Source: Auritidibacter ignavus
Lineage (GTDB): Bacteria; Actinomycetota; Actinomycetes; Actinomycetales; Micrococcaceae
DNA length: 64,000 nucleotides
Direction: 5' to 3'
Assembly: GCF_003703835.1 (NCBI RefSeq)
Contig: NZ_RDQR01000001.1
Location: 124,001 to 188,000, forward strand
Shown: positions 37,555 to 45,960 of the stretch, one piece after another
How the letters are laid out: the number at the start of each line of letters is the position of its first letter
How positions within the stretch are numbered: position 1 is the stretch's first letter
Position numbers and translations under genes: made by a program
Notes under the pieces: model-generated
Databases searched by the model: none
The model's input: only the letters and a program-made list of their open reading frames with translations
Told to the model about the DNA's origin: nothing

Positions 37555-39228
37555 ATGACCGTTCTGCTTGAAAATGCCTCGTCGAGCGCCCCGAAGCCAA
37601 CGACACCGTTGCTTCAGTTGGAAGGACTGAAAGTCGATTATCGATCCGGGTCCTCCACCACACCGGCCCTACACGGCATCGATTTTGCTGTCTACCCCGG
37701 ACAGAGAATCTCCGTGGTAGGCGAGTCCGGGTCCGGCAAGTCCACCTTGGCTCTGTCCCTGCTCGGGTTGCTCCCGCCGGAAGCCTCCATTCGTGACGGC
37801 AAACTCTCCTGGGGCGATACCCCCGTCGCGCTGAGCTCTGATCGAGCCTGGCAACGACTCCGTGGTCAAAAGATCGGATTGATCCCTCAGGATCCCGGTG
37901 TCAGCCTCAACCCGGTCTACACCATTGGCCATCAACTCATTGAGGCCATTCGCGCCCACCAGAAGGTGCCGAAGGCTCTTGCCCGTCAACGCGCTCTGGA
38001 GTTGCTCGACCAGGTAGGGCTCGATGCGGTAGAGACCCGTTTTGACCAGTACCCACATCAACTCTCGGGTGGTATGCGTCAACGCGTCCTCATTGCTATT
38101 GCCTTGGCTCCCGAGCCGGATCTGCTCATCGCGGATGAGCCCACCTCCGCTCTGGATGCCACGGTGCAGCGCAAGATCTTGGACCTGCTGGATTCCATCA
38201 TCAGTGAGCGAGACATCGCCTTGGTGCTCATCACCCACGATTTGGCAGTCGCTGCGCAACGCACCGAGACCACCGTGGTGATGCACCACGGAAACGTGGT
38301 GGAAATCGGAGACACCGGAACCATCCTCAATACCCCCACGCACAGCTACACCCAGCGTCTGGTGGCTGCGGCTGATTCATTACACCGCTCGACACATATC
38401 CGTCCGCCACTGGACGTCGAAACCGAAGTCCTGGTCCAGGTCCGCGGACTGAAACGCCATTTCGCCCAGCCAAAGGCCACGTCACGGCGCCGTGACGCCT
38501 CAACATTGCGCACCAACGCCGTTGACGGCATTGATTTCGTGATCCGGCGCGGTGAGACACTGGCACTCGTGGGTGAATCGGGGTCCGGTAAATCTACCAC
38601 CGCACGATTGGTACTCGGTTTGGATACTCCGACCGAGGGAACCGTGACCTTCGACGGTGAGCCCGTCCATAACCTGTCGGGACGTCGTTGGCGACAGTTG
38701 CGTCGCCGGGCGCAGTTGATCTACCAGAATCCGTTTGCGTCATTGAACCCTCGCTGGAGCCTGGAGCAGATCATCACCGAGCCCCTGCGCGCTTTCAAAG
38801 TCGGCAACCGCGCCGAGCGTCGTGCCACGGCCGAGACACTGCTCGACCAAGTCGGGTTACCCGCCACGTTTGGGTCCAGATTGCCCAGGGAGCTGTCTGG
38901 CGGTCAGCGTCAACGCGTCGCGATTGCACGGGCCTTGGCCTTATCCCCCGACTTTGTGGTCTGCGATGAGCCGGTCTCAGCCCTGGATGTTTCGGTCCAG
39001 GAACAGGTGTTGGACCTGATGTTGGATCTGCAAGCCGAACACGAATTGACCTATTTGTTCATCACCCATGACCTGGCTGTCGTACGCCGACTAGCACACC
39101 GCGTCGCGGTGATGAACCAGGGCAAAATTGTCGAGACCGGCACCACCCAAGAGGTGTTTGCTAACCCGCAAGAAGAATACACCGCCTCGTTGCTCAAGGC
39201 TGTTGAACCTCTTGGGGCAGGACACTAG
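37555..39228 (+). CDS. Fused double ABC ATPase (DppD-DppF type)
   Basis: A 557-residue protein with two complete ABC ATPase domains, energising the peptide-type importer from the cytosolic side. Domain 1 has Walker A GESGSGKSTLALSLLG, signature LSGGMRQRVLIAIAL and Walker B DLLIADEPTSALDAT. Domain 2 repeats GESGSGKSTTARLVLG, LSGGQRQRVAIARAL and VVCDEPVSALDVSV. The C-terminal oligopeptide-transporter tail is weak in the first half (HSYTQRLVAA). ATG 37555 chosen; an in-frame TTG at 37546 overlaps the permease stop. It completes the five-gene riboswitch-controlled operon after the two monooxygenases. Confidence 0.94.
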   Translation: MTVLLENASSSAPKPTTPLLQLEGLKVDYRSGSSTTPALHGIDFAVYPGQRISVVGESGSGKSTLALSLLGLLPPEASIRDGKLSWGDTPVALSSDRAWQRLRGQKIGLIPQDPGVSLNPVYTIGHQLIEAIRAHQKVPKALARQRALELLDQVGLDAVETRFDQYPHQLSGGMRQRVLIAIALAPEPDLLIADEPTSALDATVQRKILDLLDSIISERDIALVLITHDLAVAAQRTETTVVMHHGNVVEIGDTGTILNTPTHSYTQRLVAAADSLHRSTHIRPPLDVETEVLVQVRGLKRHFAQPKATSRRRDASTLRTNAVDGIDFVIRRGETLALVGESGSGKSTTARLVLGLDTPTEGTVTFDGEPVHNLSGRRWRQLRRRAQLIYQNPFASLNPRWSLEQIITEPLRAFKVGNRAERRATAETLLDQVGLPATFGSRLPRELSGGQRQRVAIARALALSPDFVVCDEPVSALDVSVQEQVLDLMLDLQAEHELTYLFITHDLAVVRRLAHRVAVMNQGKIVETGTTQEVFANPQEEYTASLLKAVEPLGAGH

Positions 39229-39262
39229 CAACGCCAGCGACACCCAATACCGCAATAGCTGA

Positions 39263-39318
39263 AAGACCTCCGGCCACCACGATGCGGATCTCAGATTCCG
39301 TTAGTCACCGGAGGTCTT
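39263..39318 (+). terminator. Terminator-like hairpin after the ABC operon
   Basis: AAGACCTCCGG (39263-39273) pairs perfectly with CCGGAGGTCTT (39308-39318) around a 34-base loop, 34 bases beyond the ATPase stop. The T-run is weak on both strands. As it lies between convergent units it may serve both. Confidence 0.5.
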
Positions 39319-39459
39319 CTGCTGTCGGTTCCTCGCCCTGTGTCCCGTACCCGTCAGCCCACCGCACACGAGTGCCGTCATCATCAGCGCCGTCGTTAGC
39401 ACGTACCAGCGACCTGCAGGGCTCTCGGAGGCTCCTGTCTTGAGATTCTCGCCGTACAC
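39301..39459 (-). CDS. Possible small single-pass membrane protein or gene remnant
   Basis: A minus-strand frame, too short for normal calling, that reads from a possible GTG at 39459 to TAA at 39301 (52 residues). It shows a polar start, a hydrophobic helix (WYVLTTALMMTALVCGGLTG) and a basic tail (GHRARNRQQKTSGD). The frame stays open upstream to about 39550. There is no ribosome site, so it could equally be the C-terminal anchor of a lost surface protein. It overlaps one arm of the hairpin at 39263-39318. The rest of the gap 39460-39610 shows nothing else. Confidence 0.25.
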   Translation of the reverse strand: MYGENLKTGASESPAGRWYVLTTALMMTALVCGGLTGTGHRARNRQQKTSGD

Positions 39460-39610
39460 CGTGCGGGGCTGAGGAGTGCACGGACGAGTCCGCTGGTAGC
39501 CGCCGTCCGCTCCAGGTGGCCGGACTGCTTGGCCCCAAAGTCACGAAGGCCCGACTCACGACCGCTGAATCGCGTTATCGTAGGGGAACGGGAAAATCGG
39601 GAAACGGGAA

Positions 39611-40909
39611 TCAGCAGACCGAGTCGGTCGGTTTCGGATTATCCATCCCGAACAGCGCGCGGGCTTTCAACCCGGCCCAGGTACCCGCCAACGCGGCCAC
39701 GGCCCACAGCCAACCCGACACGGATCCCGAGGCAATGCCACCTAAGTAGGCGCCGATATTGCACCCTTCGGCAAGACGGGCGCCGATCCCCATCAGGATG
39801 CCGCCAAGAACAGCGATGCCTGCTTGCCTCCAGTTGATATTGCGGGCAAACGCCCAGGTCCCGGCCGCCGTAGCAGCAAGGGCTGCCCCGATCATGATGC
39901 CAAAGTTTGTCAGTGAGTTCTTGTGGGAAAGCACTGAACCCTCCAGCATGGCGGCCCAGTTTTCTTGTTGCCAGAATTCCCACGTTTCGGGCTGGAAACC
40001 AATGAACTGTAGAACCTTGGCGCCCCACAGAGCGAAGGCATTGGTAATGCCCCAAATTCCGCCAGAGACCCACATCACGGCCCCGCCGAGCACCGCGAGC
40101 ACCAGTGCTCCAACCCACATCGGCCATGAGCCTCGTAGTATTCGAGCAGCACCACGTGCTGTCGGAGGGTTTCCGGTTGGAGGTGGGTTGCGACGGCCCT
40201 GGACAACGCGCGTGATCGCCACAATAACAAGTAGCACCGCAATGGTGATCGCCCAGCCTCCCACATAGCCGACATGGTCTGAGAGCAATACCGGTTCCAT
40301 ACCGGGAAGGTCAGAGACCAACGGGTAGAAAAATGGGGCGGTATAGATGATGGAACCAGCGATAAAGCCAATCAGCGTGGGGATCACCATCGATTGTCCG
40401 GAGCCCACGGCAAAAAGTGTTCCCGAGGCGCAACCACCGCCCAATTGCATCCCCATGCCGAAAATAAAGGCACCTAGGAGAAGCCCTACCCCGATCGTCC
40501 CGGCATAGGGCGTCGGTTCGTTGCCGAAGGCTCCCCACCCGGTGGTAAAGAGCAACATAAAGATTGTTGCAGTTGTCCCGAGTAAGAGAGCGTGATTTCG
40601 AAGTCCTTTACCATTGCCGACAGCTACCAGCTGTCGCCAGGCGGAGGTAAAACCGAACCGGGAGTGAAATAGCGCTACGCCGAGTCCGAGGCCAATGAGA
40701 AAGAGCACGCCGAAGTAGAGCCCCTGCTCTATGCCGGCGTTGAGGGAGTTGACATTGTAGATCAGGGCCAACAACCCGATGGCCAATAGAATGAAGATGC
40801 TGATCTTGTTACGTTGTACCGGACCAACCGGATCAGGCTTCGGAGGTTCTACTCGAGTCGGCGCCGGTTCGAAGACTGAGAATTCTGTTTTTGTCTTGCT
40901 AGTTGTCAT
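39611..40909 (-). CDS. YeeE/YedE family permease (thiosulfate transporter TsuA-like)
   Basis: A 432-residue polytopic membrane protein. The two repeats characteristic of the family each carry a conserved cysteine motif: MQLGGGCASGTLFAVGSGQ (Cys160) and LAEGCNIGAYLGGIASGS (Cys383). Family members pass thiosulfate or related sulfur species across the membrane through these cysteines. There are roughly ten hydrophobic segments. A TusA-like (YeeD/TsuB) partner is not adjacent. It faces the ABC operon convergently and precedes metB/metY on the same strand, consistent with sulfur supply. The start at ATG 40909 has a weak ribosome site. Confidence 0.85.
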   Translation of the reverse strand: MTTSKTKTEFSVFEPAPTRVEPPKPDPVGPVQRNKISIFILLAIGLLALIYNVNSLNAGIEQGLYFGVLFLIGLGLGVALFHSRFGFTSAWRQLVAVGNGKGLRNHALLLGTTATIFMLLFTTGWGAFGNEPTPYAGTIGVGLLLGAFIFGMGMQLGGGCASGTLFAVGSGQSMVIPTLIGFIAGSIIYTAPFFYPLVSDLPGMEPVLLSDHVGYVGGWAITIAVLLVIVAITRVVQGRRNPPPTGNPPTARGAARILRGSWPMWVGALVLAVLGGAVMWVSGGIWGITNAFALWGAKVLQFIGFQPETWEFWQQENWAAMLEGSVLSHKNSLTNFGIMIGAALAATAAGTWAFARNINWRQAGIAVLGGILMGIGARLAEGCNIGAYLGGIASGSVSGWLWAVAALAGTWAGLKARALFGMDNPKPTDSVC

Positions 40910-41108
40910 TGCTCAACAGACCCTTCGGAACAGACGTCACCAGCAAACGCTGGGCAGAGACATTAGTTGGACCAGGCTAACGCCGATCACGTTGTTAACA
41001 TCAGCTGTCTGTCATAAAGGGTCATCACCCGGTCACGAACATTAACACGGAACTTTCTCCCCAGAACCGCTGGCGCGCCCGTGTTTCGCGAAGTGTGCCC
41101 AGCAACGG

Positions 41109-41142
41109 CTCGGGCCCGTCGCAAGCTTGCGAGGGGCCCGAG
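41109..41142 (-). terminator. GC-rich hairpin downstream of metB
   Basis: CTCGGGCCC (41109-41117) and GGGCCCGAG (41134-41142) form a 9-base-pair stem; the loop itself contains the palindrome TCGCAAGCTTGCGA. It starts 41 bases after the metB stop, so likely ends the metY-metB transcript although no T-run follows. Confidence 0.55.
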
Positions 41143-41182
41143 CTGTTACTGGTGAGCTTGGTCTGTGCTCTGTGGGATCCAA

Positions 41183-42394
41183 CTAGCTGCGCAGAGCGCG
41201 CTCAAGATCGATCAGCAGGTCCTCGATGTTTTCGATGCCCACGGACAGCCGCACCACATCAGCGGGCGGAGCTTGTTCGCTGCCCTTGGTGGAACCGTGT
41301 GTCATGGTGGCAGGATGAGAGATGAGCGACTCGACGCCACCGAGGCTGACCGATAACAGGAACGTTTCGGTGGATTCGGCCACCTGACGCGCTTTGGCCT
41401 CTCCCCCGTTTAATCGGAAGCTCACAATCCCCCCGGAATCACTCATTTGTCGACGAGCGATGTCGTAAGTGGGGTGGGAAGACAATCCGGGGTAGAAAAC
41501 CTGGTCGACCTCGGACCGATCCTGGAGCCATTCCGCGATGATTCGTGCATTTTCACAGTGTTGTTGCATCCGCACGCCCAGAGTTTTCAACCCACGAGAG
41601 GTGAGGAAACAGTCCTGGGGGCCTGCCACAGCACCGGCAGCGAATTGCTGGAAGCCGATGACCTCGGCTAGTGGTTTGTCTTCCCAGCTCGTCTGGCCAA
41701 CCACAATGGCGCCACCCAAAACGTCTGAATGGCCGCCAATGTATTTGGTGGTTGAGTGAATCACCAGATCCGCACCGAGAGTGATCGGCTGTTGTAGTGC
41801 CGGTGATGCGAAAGTGTTATCCACTACGAGCAGTCCGCCATATTGATGCGTTGCTTCTGCCCAGGCAGAGATATCAACCACGGTCAGCAACGGGTTGGAG
41901 GGCGTTTCCAACCAGACCACGTCAGGACGGTATGTTTCCACCGCCTGAGCGAGCTTGTCTTGCTCGCTGGGACTCACGAAGACGGTATTAACTCCCCACC
42001 GAGCGTAGAGCTGGGTGAGCAGTCGGTGTGTACCACCGTAGGTTTCGGCCGTGCTGACAACGGTTGCACCAGGTTTCAGCACCGCCCGCAACAGAGCATC
42101 TTCAGCAGCCATGCCCGAGGCAAAACTAAACGCTGCAGCACCGGCCTCGAGCTTGGCCAGCTGTTCTTCGAGACCGGTCCGTGTGGGATTACCGCCGCGG
42201 GAATATTCAAAGCCAGCGCGTAGTGTTTCCACACCGGGTTGCACAAACGTCGAGGTTTGATAGATCGGTGGAATCACCGCTCCGGTCAGTGGATCCGGGT
42301 CTTGACCAGCATGGATGGCTCGGGTTCGGAACCCCGGGGTGGGATTTTCGTTTTTCTTGCTCGGGATGTTGTGGTGAAGATCAAGAGTTGTCAT
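41183..42394 (-). CDS. metB: Cystathionine gamma-synthase / trans-sulfuration PLP enzyme
   Basis: A 403-residue Cys/Met-metabolism PLP enzyme. GFRTRAIHAGQDPDPLTGAV, PPIYQTSTFVQ, YSRGGNPTRTGLEEQLAKLE, VDNTFASPALQQPITLGADL and the PLP-lysine stretch VIHSTTKYIGGHSDVLGG are diagnostic, with SLGGVESLISHPATMTH at the end. This pattern fits cystathionine gamma-synthase, though gamma-lyases look alike, so the direction of trans-sulfuration is not certain. Its ATG overlaps the preceding gene's stop (ATGA). It is co-regulated by the upstream SAM riboswitch, which supports a role in methionine synthesis. Confidence 0.85.
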   Translation of the reverse strand: MTTLDLHHNIPSKKNENPTPGFRTRAIHAGQDPDPLTGAVIPPIYQTSTFVQPGVETLRAGFEYSRGGNPTRTGLEEQLAKLEAGAAAFSFASGMAAEDALLRAVLKPGATVVSTAETYGGTHRLLTQLYARWGVNTVFVSPSEQDKLAQAVETYRPDVVWLETPSNPLLTVVDISAWAEATHQYGGLLVVDNTFASPALQQPITLGADLVIHSTTKYIGGHSDVLGGAIVVGQTSWEDKPLAEVIGFQQFAAGAVAGPQDCFLTSRGLKTLGVRMQQHCENARIIAEWLQDRSEVDQVFYPGLSSHPTYDIARRQMSDSGGIVSFRLNGGEAKARQVAESTETFLLSVSLGGVESLISHPATMTHGSTKGSEQAPPADVVRLSVGIENIEDLLIDLERALRS

Positions 42395-43845
42395 GACAGT
42401 GCCGCCTTTGCTGATTCTTCTGCCTTAGTGGTGTTTGCATCTGCCCAGACCTGTTCGGACGCGGGCTGATTTGCTTGAACAAGCTGGTCCAGCCCTTGTT
42501 TGACGTCGTGCCACAAATCGTCGACATCTTCGCGTCCAACTGCCAGTCGCACGGTGGTCTCGTTGATCTGTCCAGCGATGCGAAGCTCCTCCGAAAGGCG
42601 ACAGTGGGTCGTGGTCAGCGGGTGGGTGATCAAGGAGCGAGAGTCGCCAAGATTGACCGCCAGGGTAAACAGCTGCAGTGAATTGAAAAACCGCTCAACA
42701 CCGGCAGAATCGGTATTCAATTCGAAAGAGAATACCGCTCCCGTCCCCCGCGTGAAGTCTCGTTCCGCAATGTCTTTATTCGGGTGAGATTCCAGCGAGG
42801 GGTGGCTCACCGAACGCACACCGGGGTGCTGTTCCAGTCGACGAGCGAGTTCCGTAGCGGTCTGGCTGTGGCGGGGCAACCGCAGGTCGAGCGTTTCAAT
42901 ACCCTCCAAAGCCTGCTGGGCGTTCAACGCCGATAGCACCGGTCCCACGTCGTTGAGCAACTGTGCTCGAAGCAGATGCAGCACAGAGCCTGCCTCCCCG
43001 TATTTCTCCACCAAGGACTGAGGACCAAAACGAGGGCGTGGTGTGGTCAGCTGTGGCCATAGCTCTGGACGTTGTGAGGGATGGAAATTGTCCGTGACAA
43101 TGACCGCTCCTCCGAGAGAGGAACCGTTTCCGACCAAGTATTTGGTCACCGAGTGCACCACGAGGTCAGCACCCAGACGAGCAGGTTGGAGCAAATACGG
43201 TGTCGCCAGGGTATTGTCGACAATCAGTGCCACCCCGTGCCGGTGAGCAACTTCTGCCAAGGCCGGGATATCCGGCAGGTCTGCGTGTGGGTTGGCAATG
43301 GATTCGACCACAAAGACCCGCGTGCGTTCGGTGATCGCTTCCTCCCACTGCTGGGGATCGTGCGGATTGACCCAGGTGGTGGTGATCCCGGCTTCCGCCA
43401 GGCTGTCGTTGAGCAAGTCAGCGGTGCCACCATAGATACGGTTTGAAGCCACCACGTGGCCGGCCGGAGCCTCCGGATGGGGTTGACCGTCTGGGCTTTG
43501 CGAGGACCGTCCTGCCAGGGCCAGCACACTCAGCGTGATGGCGGCCTGGCCCGACGCGGTGGCGACCGCCCCGACTCCGTCTTCCAGGCTGGCAAGTCGC
43601 CGTTCCAGCAATCCAACCGTGGGATTTCCAGTTCTGGAATAGGTCAGTCCAGGTTGACGTTGGGCGAAGACTTCACGGGCTTGGGCGAAAGAATCGAATC
43701 CGAAGGCAGCTGAAACATAGACTGGTTCGCGTACAGGACGAATGGATTCATCCGGGATACGGCCCGCGTGAATTTGTTGGGTACTAAACCCGGATTGACA
43801 TGGGCCCTCAGAGTCTTCGGCAGAAAAGTGACTGGTAGTAGACAT
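42391..43845 (-). CDS. O-acetylhomoserine (thiol)-lyase-like PLP enzyme
   Basis: A 484-residue member of the same PLP family but of the longer sulfhydrylase type. FSTQQIHAGRIPDESIRPVR, YSRTGNPTVGLLERRLASLE, VESIANPHADLPDIPALAEV, IVDNTLATPYLLQPARLGAD and the PLP-lysine segment VVHSVTKYLVGNGSSLGGAV match O-acetylhomoserine sulfhydrylase (MetY), which makes homocysteine directly from sulfide. Start set at ATG 43845 behind AAGGGGG; the frame extends upstream into the riboswitch leader and is not coding there. The 3' end has a charged tail. Sulfide released by thiosulfate or organosulfur use could be fixed here. Confidence 0.85.
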   Translation of the reverse strand: MSTTSHFSAEDSEGPCQSGFSTQQIHAGRIPDESIRPVREPVYVSAAFGFDSFAQAREVFAQRQPGLTYSRTGNPTVGLLERRLASLEDGVGAVATASGQAAITLSVLALAGRSSQSPDGQPHPEAPAGHVVASNRIYGGTADLLNDSLAEAGITTTWVNPHDPQQWEEAITERTRVFVVESIANPHADLPDIPALAEVAHRHGVALIVDNTLATPYLLQPARLGADLVVHSVTKYLVGNGSSLGGAVIVTDNFHPSQRPELWPQLTTPRPRFGPQSLVEKYGEAGSVLHLLRAQLLNDVGPVLSALNAQQALEGIETLDLRLPRHSQTATELARRLEQHPGVRSVSHPSLESHPNKDIAERDFTRGTGAVFSFELNTDSAGVERFFNSLQLFTLAVNLGDSRSLITHPLTTTHCRLSEELRIAGQINETTVRLAVGREDVDDLWHDVKQGLDQLVQANQPASEQVWADANTTKAEESAKAALS

Positions 43846-43920
43846 AACGTCCCCCTTGATACTAGGGCGTGTCTGCCAGTGCTGGGCACGCCGTGCTTGC
43901 CTCCAGCGGTGTGCTGAAGA

Positions 43921-44006
43921 CCGGATCATCATCTGAGGCACCCCGTCACAGCGGAAAGGGTTGCCGACCGGCCAGTCAGAGCTTGTTGAACCGGTTCTCG
44001 TGATCC
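43921..44006 (-). ncRNA. SAM-binding riboswitch upstream of metY-metB
   Basis: Read on the minus strand: GGATCACGAG at 44006, then AAGCTCTGACTGGCCGGTCG, GCAACCCTTTCCGC, GTGACGGGGTGCCTCAGATG, and GATGATCC closing the first stem. This is the SAM-I/IV-type core (P1 GGATCA with TGATCC, conserved GCAACCCT and GGGGTGCC). It leaves 75 bases before ATG 43845, with no clear intrinsic terminator, so translational control is likely. TAGAAT at 44018-44023 is a candidate -10 element a few bases upstream. Confidence 0.85.
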
Positions 44007-44194
44007 TTTGTCAAAGTATTCTACTTGTTTTCGAGGAGTGGTTGGTCTAACGAATTTGGTCTCAACCTCCGCTACCGCCACCCACTCTGAAAGACACTTT
44101 AAAAATCGCCCTGATAGTGGTCAAAGCACCGGGTGGAGGACCCGTCATATTCTGTCGTCAAACCTTCATTACCGTGAATATCTCACATTATGAC

Positions 44195-44236
44195 GACGCT
44201 GGCCGCGCCGGGTTCTTTCCCCACGCGGCCAGCGTC
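44195..44236 (-). terminator. Strong hairpin after the surface-protein remnant
   Basis: A perfect 13-base-pair inverted repeat GACGCTGGCCGCG / CGCGGCCAGCGTC with a 16-base loop. It starts 46 bases past the last codon of the degraded surface-protein gene. No T-run, but very stable; probable terminator. Confidence 0.55.
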
Positions 44237-44281
44237 GCGGTGTGTCTTCCGTGCCGTCGTTATTCGACGATCAGGTGACGC

Positions 44282-45819
44282 TTAGTGCACCCGGCGGTTG
44301 CGCACCGGGACGAAAATGGTTCCTCACACAATCGAGCCCACAGCCAGGCCGGCAATGGCCAAGATGTTTCCGGTACCGGTAGTCGCCACGTCTGAGGACG
44401 AACCAGAGCCAGTTGCACCAGACTGCTCATCCAAGCGGCGCTTGTTCGGTGCAGCACCCTCCGTTGCGGTTCCGGATCCACCGCTTTTGTCCTCGTCCAC
44501 GGCGTTCTCAGGCGCACGGTACGTGATGGTTCCCGTGGTCTCATCAAGCGAGATCTCCCAGTCGTCTGGGACGGTAAATGACTCGTCGATTGCAAATCGA
44601 GTCCCCTCTGGCAGTTGCGGCTCGACGGTTTGTGGGGCCGCAACCGTTCCACCCGGTGCAGCGGTGACCGCCTCATATCCCGGACCATACTGCTCGCTCG
44701 CAGACGTGACGGTAATCGTCACCGGCACGGTATACTCCCGCGGTTCGGCGTTCTGTGGGGTGGGTGCGACGGCAATGGAACCATCCTGTTGCAGTGCGGC
44801 CCACTGTGGCCACTCTCCGTCGACATCGACGGTGGTGCCGTCGGGCAACGGGTTGCCATCGTTTCCGCGTGGCACCGCAACGGTCGCTTCCTCGTTCATC
44901 GCTACGGTGATGGGCTCGTAGACAGGGACTTGAGCCACGATAACCTTAACCTGAAGTTCATCAGGGTGACCATCACCAAAGGTGCGCTGAATCGGAACGG
45001 TATAGGAGCCCGGCTCGACCGTGCTGTCTGCCGTTGCGGTCACCTCACCATTCTCCGGATTAACCGTCACAGGAAGTCCTTCGGGGCATCCGGCGTGTAC
45101 TTCACGGCGCTATTCGGGGCCGGTTTATCACCGATATCATTGGTCTTTGCATCATCTCCGCCGGCTTTGACCGTCACCGGCTCCCAGTTATGCATCGGTG
45201 CTTCGCACTGATAGGGAACTTCTCCGAGGGATCCTGGGAGTAGTCGGGGGCTCACCACCCGTTCCAATCCGCAGGCGGGAATTCTGCCTCAACGTCTCCG
45301 ACGAGGTCGCATCACGTTCATCAACCCAGTCATCTAAGATCGCGGTCAGAGTCTCGCCCGCGCGTGGCGCGCGGGTCATCATGTAGCCGGTATCGAGGTA
45401 GGGATTCTGGAAACGTTCCCGAACCGTGGCTGGGCTCGTGGTGTCCGTGTGTGACGTGCTGGGAACGCCAGGGGCTGAGATCCTGTGAATTCTTCGACGG
45501 GGATTCCCCGGCCAGGGTGATGCACCACGAGTCCGGATTGTGTCGCACCATCGGGTCGTGTCTGGGGCCAGTGCAACTCCTGGCTCGGTGTGGGCGCACT
45601 CGAGAATTGGTGAGCCACGTCGGCGGTGCCCACCCCATTGTGGTGTGCATCCTGCACGGGGGTGTTAGCCAGGGGCGGGATCGGGATTGCGGTCACCACG
45701 GGCACACCGGCACCCAGAAGCCCACAGGTCAACACGCTGGTACCGAGAATGATCGATGGACGCGTTTTCCGGTGCGCTGAGCAAACCCGGTGGCGCCTTT
45801 CCTGCAGGGTAGCAGGCAT
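44282..45819 (-). pseudogene. Degraded cell-surface protein with Rib/YPDG-type repeats
   Basis: The minus strand carries successive protein-like pieces in different frames. A signal-peptide start from ATG 45819 (LGTSVLTCGLLGAGVPVVTA) runs to about 45470. A second frame continues with RERFQNPYLDTGYMMTRAPR. A third carries APMHNWEPVTVKAGGDDAKT to a stop at 45067. The fourth, from about 45080, has Rib/YPDG-like repeats (LPVTVNPENGEVTATA, GNPLPDGTTVDVDGEWPQWA), a Ser/Gly-rich linker and the hydrophobic end LAIAGLAVGSIV followed by TGA. Beyond that TGA the same frame continues GTIFVPVRNRRVH to TAA at 44282, a normal basic tail. The last shift is explained by one missing C in GATGCCCCGAAGG. Once a wall- or membrane-anchored protein of about 500 residues. 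Confidence 0.7.
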
Positions 45820-45960
45820 GTTGGTCTCGTTTCTGCGGTCACACTGATCTCAACCGCTGGAAAGATCGTCACGTGTCCGGACACCAGGTGTGATGGCAAG
45901 CAACGTCTCCACTCCAGCAATCAGGCTCTTACCATCGAGTAGAAATCTTCCGAAAAGCCC

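Noticed and set aside
29492-44281. Integrative element inserted at tRNA-Lys
   Set aside because: No integrase, relaxase or repeated tRNA 3' end was seen in the window; kept only as a weak possibility.
44282-44330. TGA in the surface-protein anchor as a selenocysteine or programmed readthrough codon
   Set aside because: The gene also contains several frameshifts, so a nonsense mutation in a decaying gene is simpler; no selenocysteine element is evident.
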